Position numbers and translations under genes: made by a program. A model generated the notes under the pieces. The model was not told the origin of the DNA. It worked only from the letters and a program-made list of their open reading frames with translations, and made no database searches. This document shows, one piece after another, positions 32,396-40,583 of a stretch of DNA of 64,000 nucleotides. Positions within the stretch are counted from its first letter, which is position 1; each line of letters begins with the position of its first letter. The DNA is taken from assembly GCA_964035575.1 (NCBI GenBank), contig OZ037847.1, forward strand, positions 1,667,408-1,731,407, read 5' to 3'. This stretch comes from Rhynchopus sp. YZ270_cl-10 (taxonomy: Eukaryota; Euglenozoa; Diplonemea; Diplonemida; Diplonemidae).

Positions 32396-32994
32396 GGTTT
32401 TGAGATGTTGAGGAGAAGAGCAGCCCGACAGCGTGCAGCGATCCGAACTGCCACCCAACCAACCAACCAACCACAGCAGCAGTGTTGTGCGTTGCGTCTA
32501 ACCTTCTTCTTTGGGTGTGCAAGGGTTCCTCGCTGGGAGATATTAAGCACTCATCTTAATTTATGATTTTCTCTTTTGTCTCAAAGAAGCGTGCTACATA
32601 ATTTTTAGGCGAGACTCTTTGTTTGTTGTTGTTGTTTCTTTTTCCTTTTTGCTTTTTGTTTCTTATTCTTCCTGCTCACACAACGCTATCCACTAACCTC
32701 TACTGTTTTGTTGTGCACGCACGGGTCTTCGAGATTCGGGGCACACATAACATACATACATGTATATTTTCTAGCGTTCCCAACGATTTTTTGTTGGATC
32801 TTGTTGCACAGGTGCATTACAGACATTACAGATTTTCTGGATGATCTTGTTGTTGATTTGCCTCTATCGTAGAAAGTATTGCATATTAAAACTCACACCC
32901 ACCTACTTTTACGTCTACGGAATTTTGTTCTTGCTCCATGGGGTTTCTCTACACCACCAATTTCAGGGGTTCACACACAATACATTCTTCTACG
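32396..32994. other. Intergenic
   Basis: Holds a short (AACC)n run (about 32455-32472), T-rich spacer and, just before the next gene, ACCACCAATTTCAG (AG 32965-32966), an acceptor-like site. No gene seen. Confidence 0.5.
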
Positions 32995-33936
32995 ATGTCT
33001 GCGCAGCTCTTCCTGGTGGCATCGGTAGTGTCGGCCCTGCCTTGGTACATTGAGGTGGGGGACACGAAGTGTGCGGCAGTGGCAGAGGCACCGGACACAT
33101 CGACAGTGCTGGTGGGGTGCACGGACGGCGTGCATGCTGTGGACGTTGCAACGGAGAAGGTTGTGCAGAGGAGCGCACTTCCGGAGGTGGCGGCGATTGC
33201 GGTTGACAGCACGCACCACTACGCGTACCTGCTGCAGGCGAGCAACGTGACTGTCGTGAGAACAAGGAACATCGCAACCACTCTGACGACACTAGACCTG
33301 GCACCCTTTGGTGTCGTTTCAGTGAAGAGCGCCCACCTCGACACTGTGCGTGGGTACCTCTTTGTAGCAACTACCACCGGCGTGGTTGTGGTGAATGTGA
33401 AGGTCCCCCGTCGTCCTGTGGTTGTATTCCAGGACACAGCGAACGTGTTTGAGCTGACGAGCGGAGCATACCAGGTGAGCACACAGGTCTTCGTCGGTGG
33501 CGTGTCGGGCGGCGTTGTTGTGTACGACATGAGCAATCCCCTAGAGGGAGCGCTAGTGGCGCAGCAGGAGATTCTGGGGGGGAATGCACAGGTCGGACTT
33601 GTGGGGACCTCGCTTGCTGTGTGCATGGTAGGCACGCTGAAGCCTCTGTATGTGTACGACATCACAGATCCCACAACCCTTGTGTTCACTGCAAACGAAG
33701 AGTCCGAGGCTTGCTGGAAGATCGCCACAGACGCGAAGACTAAGGTGTGCACAGCGGCGTCGGAAAAAGCAGACGTGTGGAAGGTGGTGGGGACCTCTGT
33801 GAGCACCCCCAACGGCTTCAGCGGCAACCTGGGGTCCATTTCCGCAGCGCTCTCTGGGGACGGCAACATCCTGTACATGGGGCTCTCATCCAGAGGACTG
33901 GGTCTCTACAATGTTACGTTTACGTCAGTCAACTAG
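32995..33936 (+). CDS. Secreted beta-propeller-like protein
   Basis: A 313-residue protein with a short hydrophobic N-terminal signal peptide (SAQLFLVASVVSALP) ending near residue 17. The rest is built of beta-rich repeats of about 45 residues in which a variable stretch is followed by patterns such as VLVGCTDGVHAVDVAT, LFVATTTGVVVVNVK, VFVGGVSGGVVVYDMS and LAVCMVGTLKPLYVYDIT. This is the LVIVD/YVTN type of propeller blade. There are about six blades, few cysteines and no catalytic motif. Proteins of this type act as extracellular or lumenal binding scaffolds. The ATG at 32995 is preferred over 32938 because the upstream ATG would place a polar segment before the signal peptide and lies before the acceptor-like AG at 32965-32966. 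Confidence 0.7.
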   Translation: MSAQLFLVASVVSALPWYIEVGDTKCAAVAEAPDTSTVLVGCTDGVHAVDVATEKVVQRSALPEVAAIAVDSTHHYAYLLQASNVTVVRTRNIATTLTTLDLAPFGVVSVKSAHLDTVRGYLFVATTTGVVVVNVKVPRRPVVVFQDTANVFELTSGAYQVSTQVFVGGVSGGVVVYDMSNPLEGALVAQQEILGGNAQVGLVGTSLAVCMVGTLKPLYVYDITDPTTLVFTANEESEACWKIATDAKTKVCTAASEKADVWKVVGTSVSTPNGFSGNLGSISAALSGDGNILYMGLSSRGLGLYNVTFTSVN

Positions 33937-34440
33937 TCTGCTGGTTTTTGAAGCGCGCCCTTTGGTTTTTTGGAGATGGGCATTGTTAGCATCTCTTGAT
34001 TCCTTTATTTTTTGAATACCGTGGGGGGGTAATATTTGGACCACATCGAGTACCAAATGTCTCCCCAACGGAAGCGTACCCATTAATTCTTGATTCCATT
34101 GATTGTTTGAAAATAACTCAATCCTTCATGTACTATGTATGTGTCTGCTGCTCGTACAATCTTCTTCGTTAGGGGGCAGCCGTGTGTGTCCTCGTTATTC
34201 GTACAAATTATGTGCTGCAAAAAAGGTCGAACTAGAAAAAAATCCAGAAAAGGTCGAACATTAATACGGCCGATAATTTGTACGATAATACGATAATATT
34301 ATGCTCTTTTGTTTCTAGTTTCTAATCAATATTTTGCCTTTTTATGAAATCTTCAGGAGTCCCAAAACAAAAACGACTTTCCCTATTTGGTCTATCCTCG
34401 CCCTTGTGCACCTTCTCACAGGGTTATTTTAATTAATGGG
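33937..34440. other. Intergenic
   Basis: No gene. Contains a second cluster of CGATAAT motifs at about 34268-34300, like that near 28.5 kb. Confidence 0.5.
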
Positions 34441-34556
34441 GATAAGGACAGTCTGGCCCACTACGTTTGACATTTGGACAGTATGGGCCCAACATGTTTC
34501 GATAAAGACAGTTCAGCCCCAAACGTTTGCAAAAAAGACAGTTCAGACCCAGGCAG
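34441..34556. repeat. Degenerate ~30-bp minisatellite, about four copies
   Basis: Repeated GACAGTYYRGSCCCAAACGTTT-like units (starting near 34448, 34478, 34508 and 34538), diverged from each other. No function is evident. Confidence 0.6.
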
Positions 34557-34653
34557 CGGTAGGGAGGGTTTGCGGGTTTCTGGTAGGCGGGGGGTTCGCG
34601 GGGGGTGCCCAGGCGCCCAGATACGCAGGTACACTGGTACACAGGCACCCCAA

Positions 34654-35407
34654 TCCTAAAAAACCTTAGTTTTTTAGTCTTTACTATAGAGATGTGCGCC
34701 ACCCACACACCCACACACACTACCCACCCACACACCACACACTCCCTCACCACAGGTAGGATTTGACCAAAAAATCGATTTTTTTAAATAAATAGTTGCT
34801 CTTCCAAAAGTGAATTTTTTGGGCTTAACGTGTTGTTTGGGGGTATTGAGGCCCAAAAAAAAAAATTTAAGACAGTCCTGTTCAAAAAATGGACTGCCAA
34901 ATGACATGTGGCATTCGGCCAAAAATCAGCTTTTTTGGTCATTTTTACCTCGTAAAACATGGCACTTGTGGCATGCTTCCCAGCACACAAAAGTGCATTG
35001 AAAAACCTGAAAAAACACATGTAATATGTGATGGTCAAAAGTGCAAGATTCCTTCGTTAATGAACTTTTTGAGTACTAGTTATACCTGGGGAATATGGTC
35101 AGATCACACTTTTGACCATCTGGCGTTTACCACAAAAACACCACTTTTTCAACAGGCCACTTTTCACCTGAAAAGCCAGTTCATGAAGGCACGAGTGAGG
35201 TTTTTTTGTGATGCGAACGCCCCGCGGGGAGCGAATAGCTGACCGCCTGCCCAGTGCGTGAGGTGCTTACAAAAAAAACCACCTGTAAAAAAAGTGAGGT
35301 CCTCATCACGTTTCCATGGAAGTGTCACACAAGAACGACAGGTTTTTTAGCCCGTCACCAAATCGATTTTTTTAAATAAATAGTTGCTCTTCCAAAAGTG
35401 AATTGCC
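34654..35407 (+). repeat. Diverged single copy of the array repeat family (type II unit)
   Basis: Starts with TCCTAAAAAACCTTAG directly after an A, then has the CACACCC microsatellite, then a segment clearly related to the 587-bp array units (TTGAGG.., AAGACAGTCCTGTTCAAAAA, TTCCTTCGTTAATG, CTGGGGAATATGGTCAGATCAC). In place of the array hairpin it carries a different tail with CCCCGCGGGG and CGACAGGTTTTTTAGCCCGTC. A piece of the next unit (AAATAAATAGTTGCTC) follows, so the family is tandem in origin. Confidence 0.8.
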
Positions 35408-35593
35408 AGAGTCAAGGGTCCCCCCAGAAGTTTTGTTGGCAATCAACAGAACTTTATTACCTAGGGAGGCCCTGAAAAACCCCAGACCGGTTTTTCGGTC
35501 TGTAGACCGGCATTTTAAACTCCCCTGCCTCACTCCTCCTCCTATACACCAACATCACCAACAGGTTTACGAGTAACAACACAAACACAAACA

Positions 35594-36893
35594 ATGCAGC
35601 GGATTCTGCACACACGTACCACAAGGTTGCCATTCTTTGTCTCGCGGTCGTTCTCAGTTACCCCTACGCTGTGGAACAAGAGCAACAAGAATATTGACCT
35701 GACCCCCTTTCTGAAGAGAAATTATTTACCCAACTGGTTTACCAAATGGAACCTTCACCCCACCAGCAAATGGCACCTGAAGTGGGTGAAACCCTTTTGC
35801 GATGTGCAATTTAAGAGTGGTCTTGGGTTCACCGAGGACAACCTCCAGAACATCGAACTGTTGCCGGAACAGAGGGTGTTTGCCGAGTGCCCTGCCAGAA
35901 GGGACGACATCATCAAAGGAAGGTGGGACCTGAAGCTGGAGGGTGTGCCTGTGAGAAACTTGGGTCGTGTCGAGCAGAACGTCAACGGAGTGTTCTCACA
36001 GCTGCATGCAGTCCTCCAACACAGTGCGGTTGTGAACGGTGTGCCAGTGAAGAGAAAGAGAAAGAGAAAGAGGGCGGAGAAGGGCGTGGATACGGCTGCA
36101 ATGCAACTGGCAACTTTATGTGGGTTCAATGACGGCAAGCAGTTCCAGATCGGCGGCCTAGTAACCGACTTCAAGTTTGCCGGGTGGGCGATCAACTGCG
36201 AGGCTGACGTTTACGTGGCAAGGCGCAACACCGGAGGACCAGAGCAACTTGTCTTGATATGGGAGGGCAACGTGTCGAAGAACAGCTCTGGTGGAAGCAA
36301 TATGACTGAGAAGATGCTGGAGGCCTCTGCTGCCCAGATTATTGGGGAGATGATTTCAGTCCACTACCAGAACGCGGAGCATAAGTTCGACGCATGCGAG
36401 GTGTATGCAATCCGCCTCATCGACGACTTGGTTGCTTTCTTCAAGATGGAGATGAGCGCAGAGCAGGTTGAGGATGTGTGCGATAAGGGTGTCATCCCAA
36501 ACAAGGCACTCCGGGTATAACTATTGTTGCGTATTTATTTTTGTATAAACATTCACTCAACCCCACGAGTGGAGATCTGTCACTGTGTCGACTGAAGCCT
36601 TTATGCTTCAAAAAGGTTAAGACGCAGGTTGTCCTCAACCCTGCAGCAAAGCTTATATTATTACTAGTGAATTTTTCATGCCGTTTTTGTTTCAACAGGT
36701 TGAGTACGTTCCGAAGACTGCACTGAAGTCTGGCGAGGACTTCGGAGTGAGCCTGCTGGACCCTGACAACAGACTCTGGTTCGTGCAGATAATGGCGTGC
36801 ATCCGTGCCAAGATCCTGACGCATCCGATGCCCGAAGCACCAGTGTGGGAGTCGAATGCAGTGGGCAAGAAGGCTGATCCGAGCAATCTCTAG
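35594..36893 (+). CDS. Unknown protein with probable mitochondrial presequence, two exons
   Basis: Exons 35594-36514 and 36699-36893 join across a 184-nt intron (GTATAA...TTTCAACAG) to 371 residues. The first 30 residues are rich in Arg, Thr and Ser with aromatic residues (MQRILHTRTTRLPFFVSRSF), a likely mitochondrial targeting peptide. The middle has a basic run KRKRKRKRAEK (about 154-165). After it come an EADVYVARR segment and LVLIWEGNVSK, then a helix (AAQIIGEMISVHYQ). This order loosely recalls the acidic residues of PD-(D/E)XK nuclease folds, but the match is weak and should not be used as a function. The start lies 29 nt after a CATCACCAACAG acceptor-like site, and the leader is A/C-rich (AACACAAACACAAACA). 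No neighbour suggests a role. Confidence 0.7.
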
Positions 36894-37367
36894 CCTGCAC
36901 CGGGAATACGTTTTTTTGGCCATTTAAGCAGTAATTCCCGCCGAATAAAGTATACGTATACTTTAATAGCTCCCCCCCAGTAATTTGATTCAGGGGTTTT
37001 GTCTTTTTTGTTTTGTTTATGATCGAATCCAAGTTCAAATAGTCAAAATAAAGTCGGAGAGAAGGTATTTAAGAATTCTTTGATGAGATGGTTGGAAGAG
37101 GAGTCGCGCGTGTGCTTTGGTATCCTGGTTTCGACACAGCAAGGCACCACAGCAGACTTCAAGTCCGTTTGGAATATGGGTTTGGGGCAAAATCGGGTTA
37201 AATCGGGTCAGATTCCGAGCTTTAAAGTCAAACACAACAAGAATGAAAAGGTCGTTTCACAAGAAATGTCACACGTTGATGATACGATACACGCGTGAAG
37301 AGGGAAAAGGCAAACCAAAAATGTGAAAACAGTCTGTTCTATAAATCCGTTGATACTTCGGTCTCAG
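36894..37367. other. Intergenic
   Basis: Spacer with a short frame at 37080-37298 of partly protein-like composition (WLEEESRVCFGILVS). No family is recognised. Confidence 0.4.
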
Positions 37368-37742
37368 GTAGTATACTTGGTGCGCAAGTTGCTTGACGAA
37401 AAGATTGACGCTTGTGTACACGGGTTCTACGGAAAGCAGAGCAGGAGTGTTGTGTCAGCCGTATAGGCAGGCATGGGTGATGGCAAATCGCGCTTGTTAG
37501 ATGAAATGAAGTCCATCTGCTTCGGTGTTCAGGAAGAGATCGTTTACTGCCTTTTCTGCAACTTTGAGAAAGACACGATGATCCAAGAATTGCCTTCTCA
37601 GACAAACCTTCAGGATGTACAGAAGCAAGTACACAAAGAGATTCTGGACCGCCTCATGTTCTTCCTGATGGATGGTGTGACTAACGGACCTTGTCCCGTC
37701 GGGGGAAGCGGTTTCCAACCTACGAATGGGTGTGCAGGGTAA
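37368..37742 (+). pseudogene. Worn fragment of a P-loop NTPase-like gene
   Basis: The + strand reads as a protein-like stretch of about 120 codons: VYLVRKLLDEKIDACVHGFYG, then a Walker A-like GMGDGKSRLLDEMK, then EIVYCLFCNFEKDTMI and QVHKEILDRLMFFLMDG. A phosphate-binding loop followed by a buried strand and helices is the start of an AAA/STAND-like NTPase domain. It looks broken and lacks Walker B and the rest. The family is not recognised. NTPases of this style occur in multigene families of protists. Confidence 0.45.
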
Positions 37743-38208
37743 TGAGACAGGGGTTTGCGGTAAGTTTCTAATGCGGTGCGAAAGTCCACCCCAGAAGCAC
37801 CACCCTCATGACTGAGAGTGAAATATGAATCTTAGTTCACACGAATACAGTATTTTGTTCAGCGTTTGCGGAGGTCGAAGTACAATTTCTACAGGGGGCA
37901 GTGAAAGAGGGTACAACAGGATGCTACGGTGGGTGAAGGAAGGTTGTGGGGATAAAGTGATGTGGGTTTCAGGTCTTTTTTCCTCTTTTTTGTTGTGAGT
38001 TTTATGTTCGGTTCATATGTTGTCTAGCCCAGAGTAACAAAAGAAGAGCTGCAGTAAACGAAAGAAAGGTTTCTGTCGTGATGATGTTTTATTGTTGAAC
38101 CCAGCCCCCTCTCACTGTTCCTCTCTTCCTCTCTCCTTCTCTACATCATACAGACTCACTACAGGTTTGCAAATAGGACACAAACACAATGCGTCGGCTT
38201 GCGATGTG
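37743..38208. other. Spacer
   Basis: No gene. It leads into the octamer array through an ordinary-looking pyrimidine-rich stretch (38101-38150). Confidence 0.45.
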
Positions 38209-38336
38209 TTTGCGGGTTTGCGGGTTTGCGGGTTTGCGGGTTTGCGGGTTTGCGGGTTTGCGGGTTTGCGGGTTTGCGGGTTTGCGGGTTTGCGGGTTTG
38301 CGGGTTTGCGGGTTTGCGGGTTTGCGGGTTTGCGGG
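38209..38336 (+). repeat. Tandem array of TTTGCGGG, 16 exact copies
   Basis: 128 bp of perfect octamer repeats with the G-rich strand reading left to right. Each unit supplies a GGG, so four-stranded G-quadruplex folding is possible. The unit looks like a telomere-type G-rich repeat but is not one of the common known telomere sequences. The same octamer in opposite orientation occurs at 39331-39518. Confidence 0.95.
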
Positions 38337-38387
38337 TGTACGTCAGGACCACGTCGTGTGCCGTGAGATTAAGCTGAACGGGTAGGA

Positions 38388-38422
38388 GAAGTGCCCGTTG
38401 CCCTTCGGGCAACGGGCATTTC
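38388..38422. repeat. 16-bp hairpin with TTC/GAA loop
   Basis: Arms 38388-38403 and 38407-38422 pair with one mismatch around TTC. The other strand gives a C-GAA-G loop, the same loop as at 28060-28082 and 59939-59953. Confidence 0.75.
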
Positions 38423-38450
38423 TCCGAGTTGATGGCAGGGCACCCTGATA

Positions 38451-38700
38451 CTGCGCATCTTTGAGGCGAGGAAGGACCGGGAGGGGAAGTCGTTCCTCAC
38501 GACCTGCAAGGGCACGTCAGACAGTTTATACTTCAAGGACAACCGCACTGCGACAGACGGGGACGCTTTGCCATGATCAGAATGAACTCCTGTGTGCTGA
38601 ACTTGGGGACCGAGGAGGTGGGGATGATCCGTTCCACCTTCAGTTGTACTGTCCGGATGGAGTGCAAGCAGAAGGTGCGAAGGCGAGTGCATAGCATGAG
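38451..38700 (+). pseudogene. Worn coding-like stretch, unknown
   Basis: Two successive protein-like stretches (IFEARKDREGKSFLTTCKG, then NSCVLNLGTEEVGMIRSTFS) with GC-rich codon use suggest a decayed gene between the hairpin and the 13-mer array. No family is recognised. It looks broken. Confidence 0.3.
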
Positions 38701-38806
38701 TTCAAGTTGACGGTGCACACCAGTTCAGCAGGGTCCACTCACTGCTGTGTGCATGGGAGGAAGAGTGCAGAAGTGACTGAGGAGTCACTTCACACAGAGT
38801 GGCCTT

Positions 38807-39330
38807 CCTTGCACAGCATCCTTGCACAGCATCCTTGCACAGCATCCTTGCACAGCATCCTTGCACAGCATCCTTGCACAGCATCCTTGCACAGCATCCT
38901 TGCACAGCATCCTTGCACAGCATCCTTGCACAGCATCCTTGCACAGCATCCTTGCACAGCATCCTTGCACAGCATCCTTGCACAGCATCCTTGCACAGCA
39001 TCCTTGCACAGCATCCTTGCACAGCATCCTTGCACAGCATCCTTGCACAGCATCCTTGCACAGCATCCTTGCACAGCATCCTTGCACAGCATCCTTGCAC
39101 AGCATCCTTGCACAGCATCCTTGCACAGCATCCATGCACAGCATCCTTGCACAGCATCCTTGCACAGCATCCTTGCACAGCATCCTTGCACAGCATCCTT
39201 GCACAGCATCCTTGCACAGCATCCTTGCACAGCATCCATGCACAGCATCCTTGCACAGCATCCTTGCACAGCATCCTTGCACAGCATCCTTGCACAGCAT
39301 CCTTGCACAGCATCCTTGCACAGCATCCTT
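38807..39330 (+). repeat. Tandem array of a 13-bp unit, about 40 copies
   Basis: Head-to-tail CCTTGCACAGCAT units with almost no divergence; two units carry A for T (CCATGCACAGCAT, near 39131 and 39237). Since 13 is not a multiple of three, every frame reads as an endless 13-residue peptide repeat. These open frames are not evidence of a gene. Confidence 0.95.
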
Positions 39331-39518
39331 GCAAACCCGCAAACCCGGAAAACCCGCAAACCCGTAAACCCGCAAACCCGCAAACCCGCAAACCCGCAAA
39401 CCCGCAAACCCGCAAACCCGCAAACCCGCAAACCCGCAAACCTGCAAACCCGCAAACCCGCAAACCCGCAAACCCGCAAACCCGCAAACCCGCAAACCCG
39501 CAAACCCGCAAACCCGCA
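39331..39518 (-). repeat. Tandem array of CCCGCAAA (TTTGCGGG on the minus strand), about 23 copies
   Basis: The same octamer as at 38209-38336 but inverted, directly abutting the 13-mer array at GCAAACCC. A few units vary (GGAAAACCC, GTAAACCC, one GCAAACCT). Confidence 0.95.
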
Positions 39519-39614
39519 CGAGAAGTGAGCAACCATCGTTATCTAGCTGGTGTGTGTGATAGCAGGCTGGTGTGCCTGAAGCGTAATTATGTTAGATTAC
39601 AACTATCTAATATG

Positions 39615-39615
<1 letters not shown>

Positions 39616-39660
<45 letters not shown>
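39616..39660. repeat. Homopolymer run of 45 T
   Basis: Uninterrupted T45 right of the octamer array. It could be the poly(A) tail of a retroposed copy read on the minus strand, or a simple repeat. Confidence 0.9.
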
Positions 39661-39663
<3 letters not shown>

Positions 39664-40139
39664 GGGTTGGGGGGAGGTGATCAGGGGTCTCAGGGACCTC
39701 GAATCAAAACAGAGGTGTCTTGACAAAAAAGGCTCAAAGGTGCAGAGGTCTGTTTAGCCTTACAGCAAATCCTTTAAAAAAGGAAAGGCCTTGAGACATA
39801 ACAAAAGAGGGTTTTGAGGCAGACGGAGGGGCTCAACAAATAAGACCTTCCAGGACCCAAGTTTTTTCTAGCCCACAGCAACATAGGTAGAAAGAACATG
39901 AGAGGAAGAAGGGACTTACCTGCATGTGAGATGAAGAGGGAAATAGGCAGAGGAGAAGGAGGGGCTTTTTCACTTCAGGGGTTCTTGATGGTCAGGGCTG
40001 GGTTTCTTCTAGGTGGAGATTCCCATGGGTAGACCAAAAAGAGAGAGTAGGTTGAGGTGAAAAAGTTTGGGACAATAAAGACAATAAAGACAATGTAAAT
40101 ATGCTGTCTCACCTTTTCCATTTCATTTTACTCTTTAAA
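39661..40139. other. Purine-rich spacer
   Basis: G/A-rich on the + strand, unlike the T-rich spacers elsewhere. No frame with protein-like composition. Ends in three AAAGACAAT repeats (about 40076-40094). Confidence 0.45.
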
Positions 40140-40263
40140 GGGGACACGTTTTTTTTTACAAGGGGACACGTTTTTTTTACAAGGGGACACGTTTTTTTTA
40201 CAAGGGGACACGTTTTTTTTACAAGGGGACACGTTTTTTTTACAAGGGGACACGTTTTTTTTA
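40140..40263 (+). repeat. 21-bp minisatellite, six copies
   Basis: Six copies of GGGGACACG(T)8ACAA, almost identical. The unit length is a multiple of three, so both strands have open frames (FFTRGHVF, VKKTCPL) that need not be real. Confidence 0.9.
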
Positions 40264-40383
40264 CACATTTTCTTTTTGCTTTCCTACACAACCCTCACTA
40301 CCTGCCCAAAGACCCTCCCCCAGAAGCCGTCTAGGCATTCTCTTGTGAAAGAGCTAGAAGACCCAGACGAACCCCTGGAACGG

Positions 40384-40583
40384 NNNNNNNNNNNNNNNNN
40401 NNNNNNNNNNNNNNNNNNNNNNNNNNNNNNNNNNNNNNNNNNNNNNNNNNNNNNNNNNNNNNNNNNNNNNNNNNNNNNNNNNNNNNNNNNNNNNNNNNNN
40501 NNNNNNNNNNNNNNNNNNNNNNNNNNNNNNNNNNNNNNNNNNNNNNNNNNNNNNNNNNNNNNNNNNNNNNNNNNNNNNNNNNN
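40384..40583. other. Assembly gap of 200 N
   Basis: Exactly 200 N, a placeholder for unknown sequence. It hides the left part of the retroelement that follows. The true distance across it is unknown. Confidence 1.

Noticed and set aside
38189-38377. Open frames across the TTTGCGGG array
   Set aside because: Simple-repeat translation (CGFAGLRV periodicity) with no independent coding evidence.
38209-39518. CRISPR array
   Set aside because: Direct repeats without unique spacers, in a eukaryotic nuclear context.
38702-39662. Long open frames in all frames over the 13-mer array (for example 273-287 codons)
   Set aside because: They are produced by a stop-free 13-bp repeat that reads the same 13-residue peptide in every frame; no start context or domain.
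40276-40383. ATG-started frame left of the N gap as the beginning of the recombinase
   Set aside because: Short, no recombinase motif, and joined to the rest only through N. The distance across the gap is unknown.
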